Source: Streptomyces laurentii (GTDB lineage: Bacteria; Actinomycetota; Actinomycetes; Streptomycetales; Streptomycetaceae). Taken from it: a DNA stretch of 64,000 bases. Positions 35,535 to 44,442 of the stretch are shown here, piece by piece. The notes under the pieces were generated by a model. That model ran no database searches. It was not told the origin of the DNA and worked only from the letters and a program-made list of their open reading frames with translations. Where the stretch lies: contig AP017424.1 in the NCBI GenBank assembly GCA_002355495.1, forward strand, positions 4,091,001 through 4,155,000, written 5' to 3'. Position numbers and translations under genes: made by a program. How positions within the stretch are numbered: the stretch's first letter is position 1; each line of letters begins with the position of its first letter.

Positions 35535-36799
35535 TGACCACCGCGACGGAGTCCTCCCGGGGCCAGGGAGGGATCTGGAAGCAGAGCCGCAGCTTCGACC
35601 CGGCCGTGCGGCTGCTCTTCCTCAACCAGCTCACCATCAATCTCGGCTTCTACATGCTCATGCCCTACCTGGCCGCCCATCTCGCCGACGGCCTCGGCAT
35701 GGCGGCCTGGTCGGTCGGGCTGGTGCTCGGCGCGCGCAACCTCTCCCAGCAGGGCATGTTCCTGGTCGGCGGCGCGCTCGCCGACCGGCTCGGCTTCAAG
35801 CCGCTGATCGTCGCCGGCTGCGCGCTGCGGACGGTCGGCTTCGGGGCGCTCGCCTTCGCGCAGTCGCTGCCGATGCTGATCGCCGCCTCGCTCGCGACGG
35901 GCCTCGCGGGCGCGCTGTTCAACCCGGCGGTGCGGGCGTACCTCGCGGCCGAGGCGGGGGAACGGCGCGTGGAGGCGTTCGCGCTGTTCAACACGTACTA
36001 CCAGGCGGGCATCCTGCTCGGGCCGCTGGTCGGGGTGGCGCTCACCGGGGTGTCGTTCCGGCTGACGTGCGTGGTGGCGGCGGTGCTGTTCGCCGGACTG
36101 ACGGCCGTCCAGCTGCGGCATCTGCCCGTACGGCACAGGGCCGAGGCGGCGCGGGAGCCGGACCCCGCGGACGGCGTGGCGCGGGGACAGTTCCGGACGG
36201 TGCTCACGAACCGCGTCTTCTGGCTGTTCTCGCTGGCCATGACCGGCTCGTACGTCCTGTCCTTCCAGGTCTACCTGGCGCTGCCGCTCGCGGTGGACGG
36301 CACGGCGGCGACGACCGCGCTGTTCGTGGTGTCGGCCCTGGTGGCGCTGGCCGGGCAACTGAGGATCACCGCCTGGTGCAAGGCGCGGCTCTCGCGCGAG
36401 CGGTGCCTGGTGCTCGGGCTCGCCCTGATGGGCGCGGCGTTCCTGGTGCCGGCGGCGACCGGTCGTGCGCTGGCGGGGCTGCTGCTGTGCGCGGCGGTGC
36501 TGGCGGTGGCGAACGCGGTGCTCTACCCGTACGAGATGGACACCGTCGTCGCGCTGTCCGAGGGGCGCTGGGTGGCCACCCACTACGGGCTCTACAACAC
36601 CGTCTGCGGGATCGGCATCACCCTCGGGAACCTGGGGACCGGCGCCCTCCTCGACGTGACCGGCTGGTCGGCCACGCCCTGGCTGGTGCTGTGCGCGGTC
36701 GGCCTCGGGTGCGCGGCGGCGATGGCGGCGCTCGCCCGGGGCGGCCGGCTCGCCGTACGCCGGACGGCGGACGCGCGGTCGCCGGGCGCCACCGCCTGA
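35534..36799 (+). CDS. MFS transporter coupled to the PLP enzyme
   Basis: The 421-residue major facilitator protein has 12 predicted membrane segments. The MFS motif A is recognisable between helices 2 and 3 (GGALADRLGFKPLIVAG). Helices with GPLVGVALTG and NAVLYPYEMDTVVAL follow. It resembles MdtH/DHA1 drug-type exporters. ATG 35534 uses the last base of the upstream stop codon (TGATGA), so the two genes are translationally coupled. It ends 92 bases before the phosphatase gene. Confidence 0.88.
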   Translation: MTTATESSRGQGGIWKQSRSFDPAVRLLFLNQLTINLGFYMLMPYLAAHLADGLGMAAWSVGLVLGARNLSQQGMFLVGGALADRLGFKPLIVAGCALRTVGFGALAFAQSLPMLIAASLATGLAGALFNPAVRAYLAAEAGERRVEAFALFNTYYQAGILLGPLVGVALTGVSFRLTCVVAAVLFAGLTAVQLRHLPVRHRAEAAREPDPADGVARGQFRTVLTNRVFWLFSLAMTGSYVLSFQVYLALPLAVDGTAATTALFVVSALVALAGQLRITAWCKARLSRERCLVLGLALMGAAFLVPAATGRALAGLLLCAAVLAVANAVLYPYEMDTVVALSEGRWVATHYGLYNTVCGIGITLGNLGTGALLDVTGWSATPWLVLCAVGLGCAAAMAALARGGRLAVRRTADARSPGATA

Positions 36800-36891
36800 C
36801 CGCACTCTGGGAGGGAGCTTGGGAAGCTCGCGGCCCCTGGGGAGACCCGGGGGCCGCGAAGCACGAGAAGCACAGGTCACGAGGAGCACAG

Positions 36892-38253
36892 GTGGCGCGA
36901 GCGGCGGTGCGGCGCGGGCGGAGCCCGGGCCACGGCCGCGCTCAGGCCTCCGGCCGTGGCCGGGGGCGAGGATGGGGCCGCGCGGACGACGGCGCCGCCC
37001 TCGGCCCGTACCGCGGCGCCCGGCGCTTCCTGAGAGCCCTTCCCCCACTGGTGATCGCGGGCGGGGTGGCATATGACCTGCTGACTCCGCCCATGTACAC
37101 GGCGGCGCCCCTGCTCCCGGTGGCGCCGCTGGTCGCCGCCCCGTTCTTCTCCACCCTGACGACCCTGCTGACCGGGATCGCCGCCGTCCTGGCCAGCACC
37201 GGGCTGCTCTTCTTCCACAAGCAGACGAACATCGTCCTCTCGATCACCGAGACGCTGACCGTCGTCACGGTCTCCGCGCTCGCGGTGCTGATCAGCCGGG
37301 TGGTGCAGCGCAGCGGCGAGCGGCTGGCCTCGGCCCGGGTGATCGCGGAGGCGGCCCAGCGCGCGGTGCTGCCCGAGCCGGCGGAACGTATCTGCGGGCT
37401 GCGGATCGCCGCGCGGTACGAGGCGGCGCAGGCGGGCGCGTTCATCGGCGGCGACCTGTTCGCCGTCCAGGACACCCCGCACGGCGTACGGCTGGTGGTC
37501 GGCGACGTGCGCGGCAAGGGCATGGACGCGGTGGAGGCGGTGGCCGTCGTCATCGGGGCGTTCCGGGAGGCGGCCGAGCAGGAGGCGACGCTCGCGGGGG
37601 TGGCGGCGCGGCTCGAACGGGCGCTGGCCCGGGAGGGCGAACGGCGGGACGACCTCGACGCGTTCGAGGGGTTCACCACGGCCGTCCTCGCCGAGTTCCC
37701 CGGCGCGGGGGAGAAGCCCCGCGGAACGTGGGGGCCCGGCGGATGCGCCGGGCTGGTCCGGGTGATCAACCGCGGGCACCCCGAGCCGCTGCTGCTGTAC
37801 GCGGACGGGGGGCTGCTGCCGCTCCGGCCGAGCGAGCCGGCGTTGCCGCTCGGGCTGGGGGACGTGGCCGAGTGGCCGGACCGGGCCGACGAGACGCCGT
37901 ATCCGCCGGGCGCGACCCTGCTGTTCTACACGGACGGGCTCTCGGAGGCGCGGGACGCGCACGGGGTCTTCTACGACCCGGCGGAGCGGCTGACGGGACG
38001 GATCTTCCCGGGGCCGGAGGAGCTTCTGGACGCGCTGGTGGCGGACGTCCGCCGGCACACGGGCGGCGCGACGACGGACGACATGGCGCTGCTCGCGGTC
38101 GGCCGGCCCGGGGCGGGGGAGCCGGAGCGGCGGCGGACGATGCCGGTGGTGCCGGCGGACGGACCGTCGGACAGGTCGTCGATCGGCCCGTCGATTGGCC
38201 CGTCAGGCAGGGCGTCGGACGGGCCGTCGAATGGGCCGTCCGAGGGGTCGTGA
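36892..38253 (+). CDS. Membrane-bound SpoIIE-type PP2C phosphatase
   Basis: The 453-residue protein has an N-terminal basic tail and about three membrane segments (LPPLVIAGGVAYDLL, PFFSTLTTLLTGIAAVLASTGLLFF, LTVVTVSALAVLISRVV; roughly 50-140). A cytoplasmic PP2C domain follows with all expected metal and phosphate motifs: FIGGDLFAV, VVGDVRGKGMDA, NRGHPEPLLL, LLFYTDGLSEARD and TDDMALLAVG. Such proteins dephosphorylate anti-anti-sigma factors. The C-terminal 30 residues repeat DGPSxxxSIGPS words. GTG 36892 follows GAGGAG. Confidence 0.88.
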   Translation: MARAAVRRGRSPGHGRAQASGRGRGRGWGRADDGAALGPYRGARRFLRALPPLVIAGGVAYDLLTPPMYTAAPLLPVAPLVAAPFFSTLTTLLTGIAAVLASTGLLFFHKQTNIVLSITETLTVVTVSALAVLISRVVQRSGERLASARVIAEAAQRAVLPEPAERICGLRIAARYEAAQAGAFIGGDLFAVQDTPHGVRLVVGDVRGKGMDAVEAVAVVIGAFREAAEQEATLAGVAARLERALAREGERRDDLDAFEGFTTAVLAEFPGAGEKPRGTWGPGGCAGLVRVINRGHPEPLLLYADGGLLPLRPSEPALPLGLGDVAEWPDRADETPYPPGATLLFYTDGLSEARDAHGVFYDPAERLTGRIFPGPEELLDALVADVRRHTGGATTDDMALLAVGRPGAGEPERRRTMPVVPADGPSDRSSIGPSIGPSGRASDGPSNGPSEGS

Positions 38254-38271
38254 AAGGCCGAGGAAAGGCCG

Positions 38272-38316
38272 GCGAAGAAGCTCGCGAAGAAGCTTGCGAA
38301 GAAGCTTGCGAAGAGG
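38272..38316. repeat. 12-base tandem repeat GCGAAGAAGCTT
   Basis: GCGAAGAAGCTC, GCGAAGAAGCTT, GCGAAGAAGCTT and a partial GCGAAGAGG follow each other without gaps (38272-38316), about 20 bases after the phosphatase stop codon. Confidence 0.92.
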
Positions 38317-38553
38317 CGACGAAAAGTGATGACAGGGCGTAGTCGAAGGATCTCGCTCCGGTAACAACTGAAGTGCTGTCACATAATTAATGCATGCCGA
38401 AACCTTTCTGAAGGGTGGTCAACTCGGGCCAATCCACCCCATTCCCATGAACGATCACAGGGGACGGCTTGGAATCCGTCGCCCGCGTCTATTAACGTTC
38501 GATAACGCAGCGCGGTCGTCCCAGCCGTCGCAAGAGGCGGCACCGTGCGCATG

Positions 38554-38675
38554 CGCCGAATCCCGTCAGGGAACCGGGGAACCACCAATTGGGGTGAATC
38601 GGGTCCTGTCGCACCCGTGCGACACACCCGTAGGAGACCTTCCTGCTCCGAACCCGTCAGCTAACCCGGTAGGCG
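38554..38675 (+). promoter_or_regulatory. c-di-AMP riboswitch (ydaO-yuaA type)
   Basis: The conserved blocks of the ydaO class are present in order. A start GCGCCGAATCCC is followed by AGGGAACCGGGGAACC (about 38568-38583), then TTGGGGTGAATCGG (38589-38602), a variable stem GCACCCGTGCG, and the 3' hallmark CCGAACCCGTCAGCTAACCC with GGTAGGCG (38648-38675). The first CGCC can pair with the final GGCG as P1. In Streptomyces this riboswitch class precedes cell-wall hydrolase genes and lowers their expression when c-di-AMP is high, which agrees with the M23 peptidase 26 bases downstream. Confidence 0.88.
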
Positions 38676-38701
38676 AGAAGGAAGGAAAGGAGAGCGCCTC
38701 C

Positions 38702-39811
38702 GTGGCCTCCAACCCCCCCACTCCGCACAGCCCCTTCGCGTCCTACGACGGTCCCGGTGGATACGACACCACGGACGGGGTGACGGAGGAGTGGAACCCC
38801 ACTGAGGACTCTCTGCGGGCCCAGAGCCGTTCCGGCGGCCGGCACCGCGTCGCCAAGCGCTCCAACTTCGCCCGCTCCTCCACCGTCCTCGGCGTCGGTG
38901 TGATCGCCGCCGTCGGCGCGGGCGGCCTGGCCACCGCGCAGCAGAAGCCGCCGGTCTCCATCGCCCTCCCGGACGTCGGTCTCCCGGACGTCGACCTGCC
39001 CGACGTGTCCGAACTCCCGGGCGTCGGCAAGCTGATAGGCAGCGGCGACGAGAAGCAGGGCAACGCCGCCACCGCCGCGGGCAACGCCGCCACCCAGCCG
39101 CTCACCGCGCTGACCTACACCACCCCCGCCGACGAGGCCGGCACGCAGGCCCGGACGCAGACCTCGAGCGACGCCGGCGAGGCGCTGCGTGCCCGCATCC
39201 TCCAGCAGGCCGAGCAGCAGCAGGCCGCCGCCGACGCCGCCGAGAAGGCGGAGGCGGAGAAGGCCGCGGCCGAGAAGGCCGCCAAGGAGGCCGGCGCCAA
39301 GGCCGACGCCGCCGAGAAGGCGGCCGCCGAGGCGAAGAAGAAGGCCGAGGCCGAGGCCAAGGCGAAGGCCGCGGCGAAGGCGGAGGCCGAGCGGCTGGCC
39401 AAGCTCGCCGCCAGCTTCGCGCTGCCGACCTCCTCGTACACGCTGACCTCCACCTACGGCGAGGCCGGCTCGATGTGGTCCTCCGGCTACCACACCGGCC
39501 TGGACTTCGCCGCCCCCACCGGCACGCCGGTCAAGGCCGTGCACGGCGGCACCGTCAAGTCGGCCGCCTGGTCCGGCTCGTACGGCTACCGGATCGTCCT
39601 GGAGCTCGAGGACGGCACCGAGGTCTGGTACTGCCACCTGTCCTCGATGACGGCGAGCGCCGGACAGTCCGTCGGCACCGGCGAGACCATCGGCCGGGTC
39701 GGCGCGACCGGCAACGTGACCGGCCCGCACCTCCACCTCGAGGTCCACACCGCGTCGGACTCCCGGCTCGACCCGGCGGCCTGGCTCCGCTCCAAGGGCC
39801 TGGGCATCTGA
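38702..39811 (+). CDS. M23 peptidoglycan endopeptidase with coiled coil
   Basis: The 369-residue LytM/M23 zinc peptidase is anchored near the N terminus by a hydrophobic segment (TVLGVGVIAAVGAGGLATA, about 62-80). The Ala/Glu/Lys-rich coiled coil at about 155-240 probably spaces the catalytic domain from the membrane. The catalytic domain keeps its zinc ligands: His264 and Asp268 in HTGLDFAAP and the His343-x-His345 pair in GPHLHLEVH. It should cut peptidoglycan cross-links during growth or germination. GTG 38702 follows GGAAAGGAGAG and the riboswitch. Confidence 0.92.
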   Translation: MASNPPTPHSPFASYDGPGGYDTTDGVTEEWNPTEDSLRAQSRSGGRHRVAKRSNFARSSTVLGVGVIAAVGAGGLATAQQKPPVSIALPDVGLPDVDLPDVSELPGVGKLIGSGDEKQGNAATAAGNAATQPLTALTYTTPADEAGTQARTQTSSDAGEALRARILQQAEQQQAAADAAEKAEAEKAAAEKAAKEAGAKADAAEKAAAEAKKKAEAEAKAKAAAKAEAERLAKLAASFALPTSSYTLTSTYGEAGSMWSSGYHTGLDFAAPTGTPVKAVHGGTVKSAAWSGSYGYRIVLELEDGTEVWYCHLSSMTASAGQSVGTGETIGRVGATGNVTGPHLHLEVHTASDSRLDPAAWLRSKGLGI

Positions 39812-39981
39812 CCGTCTGTCGCCTGCCCAGTCCGCTTTGCCTGCTTCATCTGCCCTGCCTGCCCTGCCTGCCCCGCCTGTCATCCGTTCGGCCGAATGAA
39901 CGGGAGCGCCTGAGTGCCGGATTTCCCGGCCCGGGCGCTCCAGCGGAACAGGCCCGGCCGCGCGAGGGGTTGAATCGACTC

Positions 39982-40926
39982 ATGACTTCTCTTCGCCGGC
40001 TGGGCACATCCGATCTGCACGTCTTCCCGCTCTCCCTCGGTGGCAACGTCTTCGGCTGGACCGCCGACGAGACGCGGTCCTTCGCCGTCCTGGACGCCTA
40101 TGCCGCGGCGGGCGGCAACTTCGTCGACACCGCCGACGCCTACTCGCAGTGGGTCGAGGGCAACGAGGGCGGCGAGTCCGAGACCGTCATCGGCCGCTGG
40201 CTCGCCTCGCGCGGCAACCGGTCCGACATCCTCGTCGCCACCAAGGCCGGTGCCCACCACCGTCACAAGGGGCTGAAGCCCGAGACCGTCAGGGCCGCCG
40301 CCGAGGAATCGCTGCGCCGGCTCGGCACCGACCGCATCGACCTCTTCTACACGCACTACGACGACGAGTCCGTACCGGTCGAGGACATCGTCACCACGCT
40401 CGACGCGCTGGTGAAGGAGGGCAAGGTCCGGGCCGTCGCCGCCTCCAACATCTCGGCGGAACGGCTGCGCGCCTGCCTCGACTTCGCCGAGGCCGAGAAC
40501 CTCACCGGGTACGTCGCCCTCCAGCCGCACTACAACCTGGTCTCCCGCGACACCTACGAGGGCCCGCTCCAGGACACCGTCGCGCGGGCCGGGCTCGCGG
40601 CCGTGCCGTACTACGGGCTCGCGTCGGGCTTCCTCACCGGCAAGTACCGCCCCGGGCGGACGGTCGACAGCGCGCGTGCCCACGGACCCCTCGAACTCGT
40701 CGGTACGGAGCGCGGGCAGCGGGTGCTCGCCGCGCTCGACCGGGTCGCCGAGGCCCACGACGCCGAGGTCGCGTCCGTCGCCCTGGCCTGGCTGGCCGCC
40801 CGCCCGACCGTCGCCGCCCCGATCGCCTCGGCCCGTACCGCCGAGCAGCTCCCGGCGCTCCTCGCCTCCGTCGAGCTGCGGCTGACGGACGAGGAACTGA
40901 CCGCCCTGACGGACGCTTCCGCCTGA
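39982..40926 (+). CDS. Aldo/keto reductase
   Basis: The 314-residue NADPH-dependent oxidoreductase is a (beta/alpha)8 barrel. The catalytic tetrad residues are visible: Asp and Tyr in GGNFVDTADAYSQW, Lys in ILVATKAGAHH and His in DLFYTHYDDE. The nucleotide-binding region includes LASGFLTGKYRPG and a late SARTAEQLPALLAS. It belongs to the AKR group that includes YajO/Tas-type proteins. The ATG at 39982 follows a weak AGGGG. The substrate is unknown. It corresponds by position to SCO4109. Confidence 0.9.
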   Translation: MTSLRRLGTSDLHVFPLSLGGNVFGWTADETRSFAVLDAYAAAGGNFVDTADAYSQWVEGNEGGESETVIGRWLASRGNRSDILVATKAGAHHRHKGLKPETVRAAAEESLRRLGTDRIDLFYTHYDDESVPVEDIVTTLDALVKEGKVRAVAASNISAERLRACLDFAEAENLTGYVALQPHYNLVSRDTYEGPLQDTVARAGLAAVPYYGLASGFLTGKYRPGRTVDSARAHGPLELVGTERGQRVLAALDRVAEAHDAEVASVALAWLAARPTVAAPIASARTAEQLPALLASVELRLTDEELTALTDASA

Positions 40927-41078
40927 CCTTCCCCGAACGGCGTTCCCGCCGCGCGTGTGGTGCTTGCCGGTATCGGTGTCGGTGCCGGTTTGTGTGCCGT
41001 GTGCCGTGTGCCGTGTCCGCCGTCCGTCGTGTCTCACGCACGCGCACGGACGGTGGACGCGGCCTCGCCGGCCCTCGC

Positions 41079-41762
41079 CTAGGCCCGCCGGCGGGTCACC
41101 AGCCACACCGGCACCAGCGTGGCCGGCACGATGCCGACGGGGATGACCCAGTCGGGCCATCCGAGTGCGCGGACCACGATTGCCATGAGCGCGCAGCTGA
41201 CGAACAGGCCGCCGATCGTCCACAGACCGGTCCGCCGTGCGAGGCCAGGCCGGTAGCGGTCGGGGCGGACCAGCCACACCAGGCCGAACCGGAGACACAC
41301 CGACGCTCCCACGCCCAATGCGGTGGCGACGGCGGTCAGCGCCTCGGGCTCGTCCCGCGGCTCGTCGGACGTGGCCTGGCGCACCCCGTCCTGACGGAGC
41401 GCCATGACGTCCCCGCGCCACAGGACGCCGTCGACCCGGTCACCCGGCCGCACTCCCGTCATCAGCGGCCTCGTGTCCCCGAAGCTCACCTTGCCGCGCC
41501 AGGCCGCGCCGCTCACCGTGGCCCGGTACCCGCCCCGCGTCTCCTCGACGGTGTCCACCGTGAGCGGCACCGTCCGCAGGCAGTCCTCCGCCCGGCCCGG
41601 CGGCGGATGGCCGGCCGCGCACACCTTCGCGACCCGGTAGTCCGCGAGCCGGTCGGCCCGGCGCGGGTTGAGATCGGTGAAGACCAGGTAGCAGACCATC
41701 GCGAGGGCCAGGCCGAGAACGGTCACGCACACGCCCATGAACCGCACCCACGTCGTACGCAT
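41079..41762 (-). CDS. Four-helix membrane protein, paralogue A
   Basis: The 227-residue membrane protein is of unknown function. One membrane helix (FMGVCVTVLGLALAMVCYLVF) is followed by an external domain of about 90 residues with two cysteines (KVCAAG and EDCLRTVPLTVDTVEETRGGYRATVSG). DTRPLMTGVRPGDRVDGVLWRGDVMALRQ precedes three further helices. It is clearly homologous to the neighbour at 41944-42807, sharing the EDCLRT, PGxRVDGxLWRGxxMALxxxxxRQxTxDEPRDE and DRxRP motifs. ATG 41762 follows AGGGGGA. It is the last gene of a minus-strand series trmB-prsW-paralogue B-paralogue A. Confidence 0.78.
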   Translation of the reverse strand: MRTTWVRFMGVCVTVLGLALAMVCYLVFTDLNPRRADRLADYRVAKVCAAGHPPPGRAEDCLRTVPLTVDTVEETRGGYRATVSGAAWRGKVSFGDTRPLMTGVRPGDRVDGVLWRGDVMALRQDGVRQATSDEPRDEPEALTAVATALGVGASVCLRFGLVWLVRPDRYRPGLARRTGLWTIGGLFVSCALMAIVVRALGWPDWVIPVGIVPATLVPVWLVTRRRA

Positions 41763-41943
41763 CCGGTTTCCCCCTGCCCGCCCCGGCCGGTCGTCGGACA
41801 AGGAAACCGTCAGGCAGCGGCACCCGTCGAGGATTGCCGGGTCCCGGCAACGAGCCGGGCGGGCGGGTGGATGGGCGGTGGGGGGCGAGGATCGGCTCCC
41901 GTACGGGGCGAGCCCGCCGCGCCGCTCCCCTCACCCGACGGGT

Positions 41944-42807
41944 TCAGACGCCGGCGGGGGCGGGGGAGGCCCCGCCGGGTTCGGATTCGGGCCGGACCCG
42001 GCCCAGCAGCCGGACCGGGAGCAGCGTGGCCGGGACGGCGAGGGCGGGCACGATCCAGCGCGACAGGTCGAGCGCCTGGGCCACGGCTCCCAGGGCGAGG
42101 CAACCCAGGAACACGGCGAAGCCCGTCACCACGGCGCTCCTCACCAGAGCGGCCGGCGGCCGATGGCGGTCGGGGCGGGACCACCACCTCGGGCCGGAGC
42201 GCAGACACAGGACCGCCAGCAGGCCCAGGCCGGTGGCGATGCCCGTACTCACCCGGGACTCGTCCCGCGGCTCGTCGAGGGTGCCCTGCCGTGCCTCCTG
42301 CGTGCCGAGCGCCATGATCGTCCCGCGCCAGAGCGTTCCGTCGACCCGTTCTCCCGGCCGCAGCCGGTCCAGTACGGGTCCGGGCTCCGCGAACACCACC
42401 GTGCCGTGCCAGGAGCCGCCGCTCAGCGCGGCCTGGTAGCGCCGGGTCCTGGGAGTCCGGTCCACCACTGTGCGGTCCACGGTGAACGTGAGTGTCCGCA
42501 GACAGTCCTCCGGCTCACCCGCCGGCCGCGGGGCGGCGGTGCCTGCGACGGCCTCGGTGCCGGCGCCGGCGCCGGTGCTTGTGTCCGTGGCGGGGCACTG
42601 TGCGGCGGCCCGGTAGTCCGCGTACCGGCTCACCGCGCTCGGGATCTGGTAAGCGAAGCTCGCGAAGGAGACCGCCCCGCACACCAGCCCCAGCACGATC
42701 GCGAGCACACCGGCGAGCCGCGTCCGCTCCCCGTCGTCTGGACGGTTCCCGTCGCGTCGCCGCCCGGGTCTGTCCCCGTCGGCGTCCGCCGCATCAGCCC
42801 TGGCCAC
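41944..42807 (-). CDS. Four-helix membrane protein, paralogue B
   Basis: The 287-residue paralogue of the gene at 41079 has the same plan: a charged cytoplasmic start, a first helix (LAGVLAIVLGLVCGAVSFASFAY), an external domain with Cys in QCPATD and EDCLRTLTFTVDRT, the motif RPGERVDGTLWRGTIMALGTQ, and three C-terminal helices. A Gly/Ala/Thr-rich insert of about 25 residues separates the cysteines. GTG 42807 follows GAGGGGG. Lying 129 bases after the PrsW-type gene, it could be a substrate or partner of that protease, but nothing in the sequence proves it. Confidence 0.76.
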   Translation of the reverse strand: MARADAADADGDRPGRRRDGNRPDDGERTRLAGVLAIVLGLVCGAVSFASFAYQIPSAVSRYADYRAAAQCPATDTSTGAGAGTEAVAGTAAPRPAGEPEDCLRTLTFTVDRTVVDRTPRTRRYQAALSGGSWHGTVVFAEPGPVLDRLRPGERVDGTLWRGTIMALGTQEARQGTLDEPRDESRVSTGIATGLGLLAVLCLRSGPRWWSRPDRHRPPAALVRSAVVTGFAVFLGCLALGAVAQALDLSRWIVPALAVPATLLPVRLLGRVRPESEPGGASPAPAGV

Positions 42808-42936
42808 GGGAGCCCCCTCACGTTTCCGCGCCGGAACTCTCCGCCTCCCCCCCGAGGCAGCCCCCGGCCGCCCCCGCAGTCTTCCGCCCTGGATGATCTT
42901 CGGACAAGGGGTCTGCGGCATCCTGCCACGGCGGTT

Positions 42937-44346
42937 TCAGCTGCGGTACGGGTTGTAGCCGCCGTAGTCCAGATACTGCGGCGGCGTCCAGACCCGCCCG
43001 GTGGCCCGGGCCGCGTACGTCAGCGCGGGTGAGGCGAGCGGGCGGCGCTGCCACAGGTGGTGCAGCAGCTCCTGCTCGCGGGCCGCGAAGTCCGGCACCG
43101 CCTGGCCGCGTCCGACCCGGTGGCGCAGGAACGCCAGGGTCGTCGCGAACGCCTCGTACTCGCCGACGGCCCGCGCGGCCGGCTTGCCATGGCCGCGGCC
43201 GGCGAACGCGCGGGCCATCGAGCGGGCCCGCATCGAGGAGAGCGCGAGCGGCTCGTCCGGGGCGAGCCAGCCCGCCGCCGCGTAGGCCGGGAGTTCGGCG
43301 GATATGGTGCGCAGCTCCTGCTGCCGGCTCCAGATCGCCAGCCAGGTCAGCAGGGCGAACACCGGCACCATGAACATCCCGTAGACCAGGATGAACGCCA
43401 TCGGGTGGAAGGTCGCCGACCCGTTCCACAGCGCGTGCATCCCCATCGCCAGGATCAGTCCGCCCAGCGGCAGCAGCGTCATGCGGACGCGGCGGGCCCG
43501 GGCGGTGGTCGCGAGCAGGGCGGCGAAGCCGAGCCCGAGGCCGGTGAGCGAGGTGAACAGCGGGTGCGCGAACGGGGACAGGACGACCCGGACGACGAAC
43601 GTGCCCACGGTGACCGAGCCGACGCCCGCCGAGCCGCCGTCCTGGTCCTCGCCGAAGGCGTTGCCGAGATAGAGGATGTTCTCGGTGAAGGCGAAGCCGG
43701 TGGCGGTGAAGCCGGCGTAGACGAGACCGTCGACCGGACCGTTGAAGTCCCTGCGGCGGAAGAGGAAGAGCAGCAGGACGGCGGCGCCCTTCGCGGTCTC
43801 CTCCACGAACGGGGCGACGGCGGTCGCGCCGAGGGCGTCCGCCGAGTCGGGGTCGGCCGTGGCGCTGGATATCCACTCCACGGCGAAGGAGTTGGCGAAG
43901 ATCGCGATCAGCGTGGAGGCGAACGCGCCCCAGGCGAGCGCGAACAGCAGGTTCTTCCAGGGGGCCGGCTCGACCCGGTCGAGCCAGCGGAACGCCGTGA
44001 TCAGCAGCGGCACCGGCAGCACGGCGAGGCCGAGTCCGACGAGGAAGCCCTCGGTGCCGGTCTCCTCCCGCACCAGCCCGAGGATCACCAGGCCGCACAG
44101 CGCGAGCACGGTGATCACGGTGATGCCCCGGACCAGCCGGCTGCGCCAGACCCGGCGCGGTTTGTAGCGCCACTTGGCGCGCGGCGGTACGGCGCCGAAG
44201 TCCGGCTGCTCCCCCTCCCGCGTGGGCACGGGAGCGGGAGCGGGCGACAGCGCGGTCGTGGGCGCGGGGAAGGCCGGCGGGGCGGCCGTGCCGCCGGCCT
44301 CGCCGAGCGGCGTGGGCGCGGATCCGGTGATCGGGTTCGAGGACAC
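42937..44346 (-). CDS. PrsW-family intramembrane metalloprotease
   Basis: The 469-residue protein has about eight membrane segments. The PrsW catalytic signatures are all present: VAPFVEETAKGAAVLL (paired Glu), FNGPVDGLVYAGFTATGFAFTENILYL, the His-bearing LFTSLTGLGLG region and GMHALWNGSA. In Bacillus, PrsW cuts anti-sigma factor RsiW. The cytoplasmic C-terminal part of about 130 residues is Streptomyces-specific (AYAAAGWLAPDEPLALSSM). GTG 44346 lies six bases after TACTGT and has no ribosome site, so a leaderless message is likely. The substrate is unknown; anti-sigma-like domains occur in the fused sigma factor of this window. Confidence 0.9.
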   Translation of the reverse strand: MSSNPITGSAPTPLGEAGGTAAPPAFPAPTTALSPAPAPVPTREGEQPDFGAVPPRAKWRYKPRRVWRSRLVRGITVITVLALCGLVILGLVREETGTEGFLVGLGLAVLPVPLLITAFRWLDRVEPAPWKNLLFALAWGAFASTLIAIFANSFAVEWISSATADPDSADALGATAVAPFVEETAKGAAVLLLFLFRRRDFNGPVDGLVYAGFTATGFAFTENILYLGNAFGEDQDGGSAGVGSVTVGTFVVRVVLSPFAHPLFTSLTGLGLGFAALLATTARARRVRMTLLPLGGLILAMGMHALWNGSATFHPMAFILVYGMFMVPVFALLTWLAIWSRQQELRTISAELPAYAAAGWLAPDEPLALSSMRARSMARAFAGRGHGKPAARAVGEYEAFATTLAFLRHRVGRGQAVPDFAAREQELLHHLWQRRPLASPALTYAARATGRVWTPPQYLDYGGYNPYRS

Positions 44347-44442
44347 ACGACGACAGTAGCCAGCGTCACCGACAGTAGTCGAGGGGGTTGCCGCGGCCTG
44401 TGGATAACTCGGTGGGGGTGGCTCCGTCCCCCACCGGCGGGC

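Larger units (their letters stand above)
38254..38701. promoter_or_regulatory. Leader region of the M23 peptidase gene
   Basis: This 448-base non-coding stretch begins with a 12-base tandem repeat at 38272-38316. An A+T-rich section at 38360-38400 may hold the promoter. The section 38554-38675 is the c-di-AMP riboswitch listed separately. The peptidase ribosome site GGAAAGGAGAG lies just after it. An open frame from 38390 crosses the riboswitch and is judged non-coding upstream of 38702. Confidence 0.7.
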
